Below are positions 1 through 9,282 of a stretch of 64,000 bases of DNA, piece after piece. The stretch comes from Pseudomonas uvaldensis (GTDB lineage Bacteria; Pseudomonadota; Gammaproteobacteria; Pseudomonadales; Pseudomonadaceae): the NCBI RefSeq assembly GCF_021271205.1, contig NZ_JAIWKS010000002.1, positions 124,001-188,000 of the forward strand, given 5' to 3'. A program made the translations under genes and the position numbers. Position 1 is the stretch's first letter. Every line of letters begins with the position of its first letter. The notes beneath the pieces are model-generated. The model was not told the DNA's origin. It made no database searches and was given only the letters and a program-made list of their open reading frames with translations.

Positions 1-551
1 TCGGCCATCTGTGAGGAGGTGGCACCGGAGAGCAACTGATAGTCATCCGTGGTGGCCAGCAGCTCCATCAGGATGAAAAAGTAACCCAGGCGGCTCATGC
101 CTTGGGAGTCGGCAATTCGCTGCATCAGGATCGTGGCCTGGCGGATGGTGCGCTTGCAACGAAACTCGATGCCATAGCGGGCGCGTTCCAGCAGCGGGGC
201 GATGGTCTTGAGTTCGGCAAACACTTGATGGCCGCTGTCGAACAACTCATCGGTGAAGTTCACCAGCATATCGCGCTTGGGCACCACTTCGTTCTCGGCC
301 ACCTGGCTGATCCAGTTGTGGGGCACGTTGGGGCCAGTGAGGAACAGCGTCTGCGGGTAGAAGTTGCCGATGTAATCGCCGATGAATACCTTGCCGGAAC
401 TGGCGACGATCAGGTGTAGCTCGTATTCCTTATGGAAATGCCAGCGCACCAGCGGGCAAGGAAAGCCGTGCTGGCGATAAATGATGGACTGTCCGTTATG
501 GTCATCCATCAACTCATAGGAGGGATCGTTGACTCTCGCTGTTCGGGTCAT
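1..551 (-). CDS. AraC-family transcriptional regulator (3' part outside the window), MtlR-like
   Basis: This open frame runs leftward from an ATG at 549-551 and leaves the window without a stop, so only the first 183 residues are seen. They begin MTRTARVNDPSYELMDD and form a cupin-like sugar-sensing domain (around residues 15-100: a VRWHFHKEYELHLI strand pair, then a GDYIGNFYPQTLFLTGPN stretch with HNW after it), followed by helices. This is the N-terminal layout of AraC-type regulators of sugar and polyol operons, and the wording resembles the Pseudomonas mannitol regulator MtlR from memory. The DNA-binding helix-turn-helix would lie in the missing C-terminal part, so the family call rests on the sensor half only. 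It is the last gene before a 180-bp gap (552-731) in which I see nothing notable. Confidence 0.75.
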   Translation of the reverse strand, partial: MTRTARVNDPSYELMDDHNGQSIIYRQHGFPCPLVRWHFHKEYELHLIVASSGKVFIGDYIGNFYPQTLFLTGPNVPHNWISQVAENEVVPKRDMLVNFTDELFDSGHQVFAELKTIAPLLERARYGIEFRCKRTIRQATILMQRIADSQGMSRLGYFFILMELLATTDDYQLLSGATSSQMA

Positions 552-731
552 GAGGCTGCGCTTTTATTGTTATTGCCGCTGGATGATGCTCCCTTCGCCA
601 GGCGCGTGCCACCCCGGATGCTCATCCGGCGGTCATGCCCGGCGCAGGGGCTGCCTATACCGTTGCCTATGACCGGCATGCGACCGAAAAAGTCCACGCC
701 GATGAAAACTGCCGGGATTCAGGGTCTGTCA

Positions 732-2024
732 TCAGAGGTGGCGATTCTTCTCCTCGATCCACTGGGACATGTATTGGGTGCTCTTGTGTTGGTGGTGGCG
801 CAACATGCTGCCAGTGAAGTTATCCCGACGCCGTTGCGCCAGGTTGGCGCGGCAGGCCAGGACGCTTTCGATCAGTGCCGGGCCGTGGACCTGCTTGCGG
901 TAACGGTTCGCCAGTAGCGCACGGCCCGCATCCTGAGCCTGGGCCCAGCGCGTAGGGTCGCTGTACAACTGTACAGCGGCGTTGGCGATGGCCTCGGCGC
1001 TGGTGGCAATCGTTCCGGGCCACGGCATCGTGTCATGCATGGCTTCGGCGCCGATGGGCGTGGTGACACTGGGCGTGCCGCATAGCATGGCCTCGATCAG
1101 TTTTCCCTTGATGCCGGCGCCAAAACGCAACGGAGCCAGGCAGATGCGTGCCGCCGACATGACCTGCAAGGCATCTTCGGCCCAGTTCATGATGTGGAAG
1201 CCCTGGGCTGGATTATGCAGCGCTGCCGCTTTTGGAGGGGTGTAGGCGCCGTACAGGTGCAGTTGCGCGCCGGGCAGTTGCTGGCGGATCAGCGGCCAGA
1301 TGGTGTTTTTCATCCAGAGCACCGCATCCCAATTCGGCGCGTGGCGGAAGTTGCCGATGCTCAGAAAGTGCGCCCGTCCGTCGAACGGCACCGAAGGCGC
1401 GTCCGGCAGGTCCAGCATCAATGGGCACCACAGCAGCAGGCTACGGGGCAGCCCGAAATGCTCCACCAGCAGTTCGATTTCAATCTCGGACACCATCAGA
1501 TTCAAATCGCAGCGGTACAAGGCAGCGATTTCCCGCTTCGCAATCTCGGTGTCGGCCATCAGTTGGAATTCCTGGTGCAGCGCTGGTGCAAAAAGATCGC
1601 TGAAATCCTGAGAATGATCGTCGGCCTTCAAACGGTCCTTCAGGCGCTGATGCCGCGCATGGCGCAGGCTCTGCAAGTCCGAGGTCTCCAGCAGCCGCAG
1701 GGCATTGGGACAGTGTTTCTCGACCCGCCAGCCGAACTGCTCCTCCATCATGAACTGGTCGAACAACACGATATCCGGCGCCAGTTCACGGATGAATGCA
1801 TCGAAACTGCTGTTGTTGAGTTCGATCGGCACCTCATGGATGCCCAGCGCGACCAGGTCGGCACGGTTCTCGCCGGGGCGAGCGGGGCTGCTGAAGGTGA
1901 TATCCCATCCTTCGCTCAGGAATGTCTCCAGGATCTGCATGACGTGCCCACTGGCTGCCGATGAGCGGGGTTCGGGCCAGACGTAGCCGATGACCAGGAC
2001 CTTGAGGGCGGAGGGATGGGACAT
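732..2024 (-). CDS. Glycosyltransferase, GT4-like
   Basis: A 430-residue protein with the two-lobe layout of a GT-B glycosyltransferase. The N-terminal lobe opens with LKVLVIGYVWPEPRSSAASGH, a typical nucleotide-sugar transferase start. The C-terminal lobe carries FLSIGNFRHAPNWDAV and then LAPLRFGAGIKGKLIEAMLCGTPSVTT, the donor-binding region of GT4-type enzymes. No signal peptide or membrane segment is visible, so it probably acts on the cytoplasmic side, on a polysaccharide or glycan. Donor and acceptor cannot be read from the sequence. It is followed upstream on the same strand by a lone receiver protein 77 bp away, but no functional link is evident. The last 40 residues are basic and may be a lineage-specific tail. 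Confidence 0.8.
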   Translation of the reverse strand: MSHPSALKVLVIGYVWPEPRSSAASGHVMQILETFLSEGWDITFSSPARPGENRADLVALGIHEVPIELNNSSFDAFIRELAPDIVLFDQFMMEEQFGWRVEKHCPNALRLLETSDLQSLRHARHQRLKDRLKADDHSQDFSDLFAPALHQEFQLMADTEIAKREIAALYRCDLNLMVSEIEIELLVEHFGLPRSLLLWCPLMLDLPDAPSVPFDGRAHFLSIGNFRHAPNWDAVLWMKNTIWPLIRQQLPGAQLHLYGAYTPPKAAALHNPAQGFHIMNWAEDALQVMSAARICLAPLRFGAGIKGKLIEAMLCGTPSVTTPIGAEAMHDTMPWPGTIATSAEAIANAAVQLYSDPTRWAQAQDAGRALLANRYRKQVHGPALIESVLACRANLAQRRRDNFTGSMLRHHQHKSTQYMSQWIEEKNRHL

Positions 2025-2101
2025 GAGCAGGTGTTTTCCTTGGGTTAATCAGGCGCAGGTGCTGCGTGGGGCGCCGATAGTGACCAAGAACTCACTCCGG
2101 C

Positions 2102-2473
2102 TCAAGGCAGAAGGCTCTTGACCTTGTCACGTAGCTGGTCGATGGAAAACGGCTTGCCGATGACCGCCATGCTGTCGGGTACATCGATGCTTTCGGCATA
2201 GCCGCTGGCGAACAAAACCGGCAGTCCCGGACGTACCGAACGCGCCTGTCTGGCAAGTTCGCGGCCGTCCATCACCGGCAGGCCGACATCCGTCATCATC
2301 AGGTCGATGGGCTGGTCAAGGTTGCGCAGATACTCCAGCGCCTGTTCACAGCCGTCCGCCTCGAGCACCCGATACTCCAGTTCTTCAAGTACATCGACGA
2401 TCAGCATGCGAACGATGTCGTCATCTTCGACTACCAGAACAGTGGTGTTAGTGACAGGGGCGGCGGTGGACAT
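2102..2473 (-). CDS. Stand-alone response regulator receiver
   Basis: A 123-residue CheY-like receiver with no output domain. The acidic pocket is in LVVEDDD near residue 15, the phospho-acceptor is Asp62 in MMTDVGLPVMDG, and the conserved Lys is in VIGKPF near the end. I start it at the ATG at 2471-2473 (MSTAAPVTNTT), because the longer frame reaching 2548 adds 25 residues unlike any receiver. It resembles the receivers that end hybrid kinases (for example at 9283-10953), and probably relays phosphate within the signalling block next door. It is divergent from the hybrid kinase that begins at 2727, with a 253-bp shared promoter region in which I cannot confidently place promoter boxes. Confidence 0.88.
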   Translation of the reverse strand: MSTAAPVTNTTVLVVEDDDIVRMLIVDVLEELEYRVLEADGCEQALEYLRNLDQPIDLMMTDVGLPVMDGRELARQARSVRPGLPVLFASGYAESIDVPDSMAVIGKPFSIDQLRDKVKSLLP

Positions 2474-2726
2474 AATCGTTATTCTCGGAAAAATGAAATC
2501 GGGAGTGAAAAAAGACCCTATGCATGAGTAAGTCGCGAGGTGGGACAAGTTCCCGGGGCTGTAGAAGAAAGGATCTATAGTACAAGAGCTGACAAGGATA
2601 GTCGCTTCCCTTGCTACTGGCTGGCCGCCGTCGGGGAATACAGCCTTGACTCGTCAGAAATGTGGATCCAACCCGTCATTTTCGGGCACACTCCATGGTT
2701 TTCAACTGTTCGCCAAGGTCCTTCTC

Positions 2727-5700
2727 ATGACTCCTTCGTCTTCGGTTGACGAGCAAAGTTTCCGTAAGCTTCTGATCCGCAACATCAGCCTGCCACTGGG
2801 CATGGGTGCCCTCAGTGCGGTGTTTTTCATCGTGCTGATCACTTACCTGCTGTCGGTGATCCAATGGGTCGGGCATACCGACCGGGTGATCAATAATGCC
2901 AACGAAGCGCTGAAATTGAGCGTGGACCTTGAAACCGGCATGCGTGGCTACCTCTTGAGCGGTGACGAGCATTTTCTCGATCCCTACGAAGTGGCCAAGC
3001 CGCGCATTGCCGTTGCGCTGGATACATTGTTGGAATTGACAGCCGATAACCCCGTCCAGACCGATCGCATACACAAGGTGCAGGCACTTCAGGTCGAATG
3101 GGCCAACTACGCCCAGAGCATGATCGACCTGCAACGCAGCAGTGGCGATTACCGTGGCGCGGTGAAGGCCGGGCGTGGCAAGCGCCTGACGGATGAGATC
3201 CGCAAGACTTTCGAGGACATCGTCGATACCGAGCAGCAACTGCGCACGGCGCGCAACGAGAAGGTGCGCACCACGACGCTGTGGAGCATTACCCTGTACT
3301 TGATGTTCGTTGCCGCGATCAGCGGATTGCTGGCCTATATCGGTCGGCGGGATCTGTTGGGGCTGTCCAGCAGTTACAGCGCCAGCCTACAGATCCAGCA
3401 GCAGAGTGCCCTTCATCTGGAAAAACAGGCCTGGCTGCGCACGGGGCAGACTCAACTGGCCGAGCAGGTCCTGGGCCAGCTGAGCCTGAACCTGCTGGGG
3501 CGCAACATCCTGCAGTTCTGCGCCAGGTACCTGGACACGGCCGTTGCCGCGCTTTATGCGCGTGATGAAAACGGCACGCTCAAGCGTGTCGCCACTTATG
3601 GCATGTCCCGAGAGGACGATGAAAAGGAGCAGGTTATCGTCGCCGGTGAAGGCATCGTCGGCCAAGCCGTGCAGCAAGGGCGACTGATCCGCCTGGACGA
3701 GGTGCCCGCCGATTACCTGAGAGTCAGTTCGGGGTTGGGAAGCGGGGCGCCCAACAGCGTAGTGGTGGTCCCCACCAGCGACGACGGCCGGATCAATGGC
3801 GTCGTCGAACTGGGCTTCCTGCGTCCCTTGACCGACCGCGATCTCGAGCTGCTTGAGCGGGTCGCCGGCAACATCGGTACGTCCATAGAGGCTGCCCGCT
3901 ATCGTCAGCGTTTGCAGGAAGTGCTCGCCGAAACCCAGCAACTGAACGAGGAGTTGCAAGTCCAGCAGGAGGAGCTCAAGACGGCCAACGAAGAGTTGGA
4001 AGAACAGTCGCGCATCCTCAAGGAATCCCAGGCGCATCTGGAAGTCCAGCAACAGGAACTGGAGCAGACCAACGAACAACTGGCCGAGCAACGCGACGCC
4101 ATGGATCAGAAGAACACCGAACTGAACCTGGCCCAGTTGCAATTGCAGGAACGCGCCGAAGAGTTGCAGCGATCGAGCAAATACAAGTCCGAGTTCCTCG
4201 CCAACATGTCTCACGAGTTGCGTACGCCGCTCAACAGTTCATTGATCCTGTCCAAGTTGCTGGCGGAAAACCCTCAGAAGAATCTCAGCGAGGAGCAAGT
4301 CAAGTTTGCCGAGTCGATCTACTCGGCCGGTAATGATCTGCTGAACCTGATCAACGATATTCTCGATATTTCCAAGGTCGAGGCCGGCAAGTTGGAAGTC
4401 CGGCCGGAGAACACCAGCGTGCCGCGCCTGGTGGAAGGCTTGCGCGATATGTTCAAGCCTCTGGCGACTGATAAAGGCCTTGGTTTCGAAGTGCAGTTGC
4501 TTCCGGACGCGCCCACCATGTTGTACACCGACCGCCAGCGCCTGGAACAGGTGCTCAAGAACCTGCTGTCCAATGCGGTGAAATTTACCGAACAGGGTAC
4601 GGTCTGCCTGTCGGTGGCCGGTCAGCCGGGCTCCGGCATCGCATTCATGGTGCGGGACTCGGGCATCGGCATTTCCGCCGAACAACAGCAGATCATCTTC
4701 GAGGCATTCCGCCAGGCGGACGGCACCACCAACCGTCGTTACGGAGGCACCGGCCTGGGATTGTCGATCTCCCGGGACCTGGCCACATTGCTGGGTGGCT
4801 CGATCTCTGTTTCCAGCGAGCCGGGGCAGGGCAGCGTGTTCACGCTGGTCTTGCCCGAGCGCTATGTCGACCCCGGTAACGCACCGGCAGAACCCAGGAC
4901 GTTCACCCCTACGGCGACATTACCCGCTCCGGCGTCCTATGTGCCGGCGCCGGCTCCCGCGCCCATTATCGCCGATGTGGACATTGTGGCCCGCTTCGCT
5001 GATGACAGGGACAAAGCCCCCTTCGACACCCGCTGCATCCTGGTGATCGAAGACGAACCCAAGTTCGCCCGGATCCTGTTCGACCTGGCCCATGAACTGG
5101 GCTATCAGTGCCTGGTGGCGCACGCTGCCGACGAAGGCTTCGACCTGGCTTCCCACCTCAAACCCGATGCAATCCTGCTGGACATGCGCCTGCCCGATCA
5201 TTCAGGCCTGACCGTGTTGCAGCGGCTCAAGGAACAGCCCGAGACCCGGCACATCCCGGTGCATGTGATTTCCGTCGAGGACCGCGTCGAGGCGGCATTG
5301 CACATGGGCGCCATCGGCTACGCGGTCAAACCGACCACCCGTGAAGAGCTCAAGGACGTGTTCGCCCGCCTGGAGGCCAAGCTGACCCAGAAGGTCAAGC
5401 GCGTCCTGCTGGTGGAAGACGATGACTTGCAGCGCGATAGCATCACTCGCCTGATCGGCGACGATGACATCGAGATCACTGCGGTGGGCTTTGCCCAGCA
5501 AGCCCTGGATCTGCTGCGGGACAACGTCTACGACTGCATGATCATCGACCTCAAGCTGCCGGACATGCTCGGCAACGATCTGCTCAAGCGTATGTCTGCG
5601 GAGGAAATCTGTTCGTTCCCGCCGGTGATTGTCTACACCGGGCGCAACCTGACGCGCGATGAAGAGGCCGAGCTGCGCAAATATTCGCGCTCGATCATCA

Positions 5701-6212
5701 TCAAGGGCGCCCGTTCTCCGGAGCGGTTGCTGGACGAGGTGACACTCTTTTTGCACAAAGTCGAATCCCGGTTGTCCCATGAACGTCAACGGATGCTCAA
5801 GGCTGCCCGTAGCCGCGACAAGGTATTCGAAGGGCGCAAGGTGCTGTTGGTGGACGACGATGTGCGCAATATCTTCGCACTGACCAGCGCCCTGGAGGCA
5901 AAAGGTGCCATCGTGGTCATCGGCCGTAACGGCTTCGAGGCGATCGAGCGCTTGAATGAGAACGACGACATCGACCTGGTGCTGATGGATGTGATGATGC
6001 CGGAAATGGACGGTTTCGAAGCCACTGCGTTGATCCGCAAGGACCCGCGCTGGCGCAAGTTGCCTATCATTGCGGTGACGGCCAAGGCCATGAAGGACGA
6101 TCAGGAGCGTTGCCTGGCGGCGGGTTCCAATGATTACCTGGCCAAGCCGATCGACCTGGACCGTCTGTTTTCGCTGATTCGCGTGTGGTTGCCAAATATG
6201 GAAAGAATTTAG
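2727..6212 (+). CDS. CHASE3-GAF hybrid sensor histidine kinase with three receivers
   Basis: An inner-membrane hybrid kinase of 1161 residues. Order: first membrane helix (about 22-43), CHASE3 sensor (about 50-185; the ETGMRGYLLSGD motif), second membrane helix (about 190-210), GAF domain (about 255-395), a long Glu/Gln-rich coiled coil (about 395-480), HisKA with phospho-His496 in SHELRTPLNS, HATPase_c (DSGIGIS, GGTGLGLSIS), then three receivers with phospho-Asp at about 819 (LLDMRLPD), 941 (IIDLKLPD) and 1088 (LMDVMMPEMDG). I start at the ATG at 2727 because AAGG lies about 9 bases before it; a longer frame from 2646 adds residues without family similarity. The stop TAG overlaps the GTG of the cheR-like gene by one base, so the two are translationally coupled. 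The input signal is unknown. Confidence 0.92.
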   Translation: MTPSSSVDEQSFRKLLIRNISLPLGMGALSAVFFIVLITYLLSVIQWVGHTDRVINNANEALKLSVDLETGMRGYLLSGDEHFLDPYEVAKPRIAVALDTLLELTADNPVQTDRIHKVQALQVEWANYAQSMIDLQRSSGDYRGAVKAGRGKRLTDEIRKTFEDIVDTEQQLRTARNEKVRTTTLWSITLYLMFVAAISGLLAYIGRRDLLGLSSSYSASLQIQQQSALHLEKQAWLRTGQTQLAEQVLGQLSLNLLGRNILQFCARYLDTAVAALYARDENGTLKRVATYGMSREDDEKEQVIVAGEGIVGQAVQQGRLIRLDEVPADYLRVSSGLGSGAPNSVVVVPTSDDGRINGVVELGFLRPLTDRDLELLERVAGNIGTSIEAARYRQRLQEVLAETQQLNEELQVQQEELKTANEELEEQSRILKESQAHLEVQQQELEQTNEQLAEQRDAMDQKNTELNLAQLQLQERAEELQRSSKYKSEFLANMSHELRTPLNSSLILSKLLAENPQKNLSEEQVKFAESIYSAGNDLLNLINDILDISKVEAGKLEVRPENTSVPRLVEGLRDMFKPLATDKGLGFEVQLLPDAPTMLYTDRQRLEQVLKNLLSNAVKFTEQGTVCLSVAGQPGSGIAFMVRDSGIGISAEQQQIIFEAFRQADGTTNRRYGGTGLGLSISRDLATLLGGSISVSSEPGQGSVFTLVLPERYVDPGNAPAEPRTFTPTATLPAPASYVPAPAPAPIIADVDIVARFADDRDKAPFDTRCILVIEDEPKFARILFDLAHELGYQCLVAHAADEGFDLASHLKPDAILLDMRLPDHSGLTVLQRLKEQPETRHIPVHVISVEDRVEAALHMGAIGYAVKPTTREELKDVFARLEAKLTQKVKRVLLVEDDDLQRDSITRLIGDDDIEITAVGFAQQALDLLRDNVYDCMIIDLKLPDMLGNDLLKRMSAEEICSFPPVIVYTGRNLTRDEEAELRKYSRSIIIKGARSPERLLDEVTLFLHKVESRLSHERQRMLKAARSRDKVFEGRKVLLVDDDVRNIFALTSALEAKGAIVVIGRNGFEAIERLNENDDIDLVLMDVMMPEMDGFEATALIRKDPRWRKLPIIAVTAKAMKDDQERCLAAGSNDYLAKPIDLDRLFSLIRVWLPNMERI

Positions 6213-7027
6213 TGGAACGTGACACTGACATTGAACTTCGTTTATTGATCGAAGCGATCTACCTCAAGTACAGCTACGATTTTCGGGATTATTCCGGCGC
6301 TTCCATCAAGCGCCGGGTCCTGCACGCATTGAGTCAGTTCGAATGCCGGACGATTTCCGCGCTCCAGGAGCGCGTATTGCACGATCCGGGCATGTTCATG
6401 CAGTTATTGCAGCTGCTGACGATCCCCGTCAGTGAGATGTTCCGCGACCCGTCGCATTTCCTGGCGATCCGCGAAGAAATCGTTCCGCTGCTCAAAACCT
6501 ATCCGTCGATCAAGATCTGGATTGCCGGTTGCAGCACCGGGGAAGAGGTCTATTCCATGGCGATCCTGTTGCGGGAGGAAGGCCTGCTGGACCGCACATT
6601 CATCTATGCCACCGACATCAACCCCAGGTCGCTGGAGAAAGCCAAGCAGGGCATCTTCTCCCTGGAAAACGTCAGGGCCTATACCCAGAATTACCAGCGG
6701 GCCGGTGGGCGGCGGTCGTTTGCCGACTATTACACCGCCGCTTACGATTACGCCATGTTCGACAAGACCCTGTGCCAGAACGTGACCTTTGCAGATCACA
6801 GCTTGGCAACGGACAGCGTCTTTTCTGAAACTCAATTAATTTCGTGTCGTAACGTATTGATATATTTCAATAAAAAGCTGCAAGATCGCGCCATCGGGTT
6901 ATTCCATGAATCACTCAGTCATCGAGGGTTCCTGGTATTGGGCAGCAAGGAAACCCTGGATTTTTCTTCATACGGCAATCAATTCGAACCGCTGGTCAAA
7001 CAGGAACGGATATATCGCAAGTTATGA
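6212..7027 (+). CDS. CheR-type protein-glutamate methyltransferase
   Basis: A 271-residue SAM-dependent methyltransferase of the CheR family, which esterifies glutamates of chemoreceptor-like helices. The all-helical N-domain is at about 1-75 (YSYDFRDYSGASIKRRVLHAL). The SAM site is IWIAGCSTGEEVYSMA, followed by the acidic strand end FIYATDINP, and the C-terminal RNVLIYFNKKLQ is typical of CheR. I favour the GTG at 6212: GGAAAG lies about 6 bases before it and it overlaps the upstream stop. An earlier GTG at 6185 is in frame. No chemoreceptor, CheA or CheW is present nearby, so it probably modifies a partner in the kinase complex rather than acting in classical chemotaxis. Its stop overlaps the cheB-like start (ATGA). 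Confidence 0.9.
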   Translation: MERDTDIELRLLIEAIYLKYSYDFRDYSGASIKRRVLHALSQFECRTISALQERVLHDPGMFMQLLQLLTIPVSEMFRDPSHFLAIREEIVPLLKTYPSIKIWIAGCSTGEEVYSMAILLREEGLLDRTFIYATDINPRSLEKAKQGIFSLENVRAYTQNYQRAGGRRSFADYYTAAYDYAMFDKTLCQNVTFADHSLATDSVFSETQLISCRNVLIYFNKKLQDRAIGLFHESLSHRGFLVLGSKETLDFSSYGNQFEPLVKQERIYRKL

Positions 7028-7611
7028 ACCAGACGACGGACGGACCCAGGCCGCGGGTAGAGGCCATTGTCGTCGGCGCGTCCGCCGGCGGAGTCGAGGC
7101 GCTGCTCAAGGTGTTCGGGCAATTGCGCAAGAGGTTCGGCATACCTGTGCTGGTCGTTCTGCACCTGCCCGACGAGCGCGACAGCCAACTGGCCACGGTC
7201 TTCGGCCATCGTCTGGCGATACCGGTGGAGGAGGCGCGGGACAAGCAGGACATCCAGCCCGGCACGCTGTACTTTGCCACGCCCGGTTATCACTTGTCGG
7301 TCGAGGCCGATCGCAGCCTGTCGTTGAGCCTGGAGGATCCGGTGCATCATTCCCGACCCTCCATCGACGTCCTGTTCGAGTCCGCCGCCGACGTCTATGG
7401 GCCGAACCTGCTGGCGGTGTTGTTGACCGGCGCCAACGATGACGGCGCCCGTGGCCTGGCCAGGGTCAAGGCGTTGGGGGGAATCACGGTTGTCCAGGAT
7501 CCCGACGAAGCCCAGGTGTCGACCATGCCCGAGGCGGCGCTGGCGCTGCACGAGCCCGACCATATCCTCACTTTACAAGGCATCAGCCATTTGCTGGCCG
7601 GGTTGGAATGA
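7024..7611 (+). CDS. CheB-type methylesterase, catalytic domain only
   Basis: A 195-residue protein made only of the CheB methylesterase/deamidase domain; the receiver domain of classical CheB is absent. The catalytic triad is readable: Ser20 in VVGASAGG, His47 in VVLHLPDE and Asp140 in LTGANDDGARG. It would remove the methyl groups placed by the upstream CheR-like enzyme. Start and stop overlap both neighbours by four bases (ATGA), so it is part of one translationally coupled operon from 2727 to 9252. Without a receiver its activity must be controlled some other way, possibly by contact with the receiver-kinase encoded next. Confidence 0.9.
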   Translation: MNQTTDGPRPRVEAIVVGASAGGVEALLKVFGQLRKRFGIPVLVVLHLPDERDSQLATVFGHRLAIPVEEARDKQDIQPGTLYFATPGYHLSVEADRSLSLSLEDPVHHSRPSIDVLFESAADVYGPNLLAVLLTGANDDGARGLARVKALGGITVVQDPDEAQVSTMPEAALALHEPDHILTLQGISHLLAGLE

Positions 7612-8882
7612 ACGACATGCCACAAGAGATTCAAGCCAAACTGCTGATCGTCGACGATCTGCCGGAAAATCTGCTGGCACTGGAAGCGCTGATTCAAGGC
7701 GCTGACCGCAAGGTCTTCAAGGCGCTGTCGGCTGACCAGGCGTTGTCGCTGCTACTGCAACATGAATTCGCCCTGGCCATCATCGATGTGCAGATGCCGG
7801 AAATGAACGGCTTCGAACTCGCCGAGCTGATGCGCGGCACCGAGAAGACCCGCAGCATCCCGATCATTTTCGTCAGCGCCGCCGGGCGTGAACGCAACTA
7901 TGCCTTCACCGGTTATGAAAACGGCGCGGTGGACTTCCTGCACAAGCCGTTGGACGCCCATGCGGTCAGGAGCAAGGTCAACGTATTCGTGGAGCTCTAT
8001 CGCCAAAAGAAGGCGGTGAAAGAGCAGGTGGTCGCTCTGGAACAGAGTCGTCGGGAGCAGGAGGTGCTGCTGCAACAGCTGCAGACTGTCCGCAGCGAAC
8101 TCGAACAGGCGGTGCGCATGCGTGATGATTTCATGTCGATCGTCGCCCATGAGGTGCGAACGCCCCTCAACGGCCTGATCCTTGAAACCCAACTGCGAAA
8201 GATGCACCTGGCCCGGGATAACGCCGCGGCGTTCAGCCTGGACAAGGTGCGGGCGATGGTCGAGCGCGATGAGCGCCAGATCAAGAGTTTGATCCGCTTG
8301 ATCGAAGACATGCTGGACGTGTCCCGGATTCGCACCGGCAAACTGTCTATCCGTCCGAGCCGCTTCAACCTTACCACGCTGGTGGAGAACCTGTTGCGCA
8401 ATTTTCAGCCGCAGATCGTGGCGGCCGAATGCACGCTGACCTTTACCGCCGAGCCCTCGGTGGAGGGGCACTGGGATGAATTCCGGATCGAACAGGTGGT
8501 GTCGAACCTGCTGACCAACGCGTTGCGCTATGGCGGCAAGAGCCCTATCGAAGTGCGGGTGTACAAGACGCCCGGCCACGCGTGCGTCGAAGTCCAGGAC
8601 CATGGCATAGGCATCAGCGAAGAGAACCAGAGGCGCATCTTCCAGCAGTTCGAGCGGGTGTCATCCAAGGCGGTGTCCTCCGGCCTGGGATTGGGGCTGT
8701 TCATTTCCGAACAGATTGTGACCGCCCATGGAGGCACCATTACCGTCCACAGTCGCATCAACGAAGGGGCCCTGTTTCGCGTTTGTCTGCCTTTGCAGAA
8801 AACCGTCGGTCCGACGCAACCTCCGGGTGACCCTATGGTCGTATCAGCAGCTATTGATCGAACAAAGGCTTCTCATGAGTGA
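7608..8882 (+). CDS. Receiver-histidine kinase (REC-HisKA-HATPase)
   Basis: A soluble kinase of 424 residues in which the receiver comes first. The receiver occupies about 8-130 (IVDDLPENLLALEAL; phospho-Asp60 in AIIDVQMPEMNG; Lys in FLHKPLD), followed by a coiled coil (about 130-170), HisKA with His181 in SIVAHEVRTPLNG, and HATPase_c with DHGIGIS and GLGLGLFISE. No membrane segment is seen. This layout fits a phosphorelay hub that takes phosphate from the upstream hybrid kinase and passes it to the lone receiver encoded downstream. The ATG at 7608 overlaps the cheB-like stop; an ATG four codons later (MPQEIQ) is a less likely alternative. Confidence 0.92.
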   Translation: MNDMPQEIQAKLLIVDDLPENLLALEALIQGADRKVFKALSADQALSLLLQHEFALAIIDVQMPEMNGFELAELMRGTEKTRSIPIIFVSAAGRERNYAFTGYENGAVDFLHKPLDAHAVRSKVNVFVELYRQKKAVKEQVVALEQSRREQEVLLQQLQTVRSELEQAVRMRDDFMSIVAHEVRTPLNGLILETQLRKMHLARDNAAAFSLDKVRAMVERDERQIKSLIRLIEDMLDVSRIRTGKLSIRPSRFNLTTLVENLLRNFQPQIVAAECTLTFTAEPSVEGHWDEFRIEQVVSNLLTNALRYGGKSPIEVRVYKTPGHACVEVQDHGIGISEENQRRIFQQFERVSSKAVSSGLGLGLFISEQIVTAHGGTITVHSRINEGALFRVCLPLQKTVGPTQPPGDPMVVSAAIDRTKASHE

Positions 8883-9252
8883 AGATGCGCAAGATGTTGT
8901 ATTGATCGTCGAGGACGACCCCTCGGTCATGACGGTGTTGTCCGCTTACCTGTCGGGCGAAGGGTATCGGGTGCTGGAGGCCGAGAACGGTGAAAAGGCC
9001 TTCGAGATCCTGGCAAGCAAGCCCCACCTGGACATGATGATTACTGATTTTCGTCTGCCAGGCGGCATTTCCGGGGTGCAGATCGCCGAGCCTGCAGTCA
9101 GGTTGCGCCCCGACCTGAAAGTGATCTTCATCAGCGGGTACGCCGCGGAGATAAAGGAAACCGACAGTCCGATCACCCGAGCGGCACCGATCCTGGGCAA
9201 GCCGTTCAAGCTGGATCAACTGCAGAGCATCATGCGGACAATGTTGTCCTGA
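8875..9252 (+). CDS. Stand-alone response regulator receiver
   Basis: A 125-residue CheY-like receiver without an output domain: LIVEDDPSV acidic pocket, phospho-Asp58 in MMITDFRLPG, and the Lys in ILGKPFK. The ATG at 8875 overlaps the end of the preceding kinase gene by 8 bases and closes the five-gene operon 2727-9252. Longer upstream starts in this frame read backwards into the kinase gene and look non-coding. It converges with the hybrid kinase gene that ends at 9283. Confidence 0.9.
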   Translation: MSEDAQDVVLIVEDDPSVMTVLSAYLSGEGYRVLEAENGEKAFEILASKPHLDMMITDFRLPGGISGVQIAEPAVRLRPDLKVIFISGYAAEIKETDSPITRAAPILGKPFKLDQLQSIMRTMLS

Positions 9253-9282
9253 TTTCCTGAAATGTCGGCAGGCTCGGGCCGT

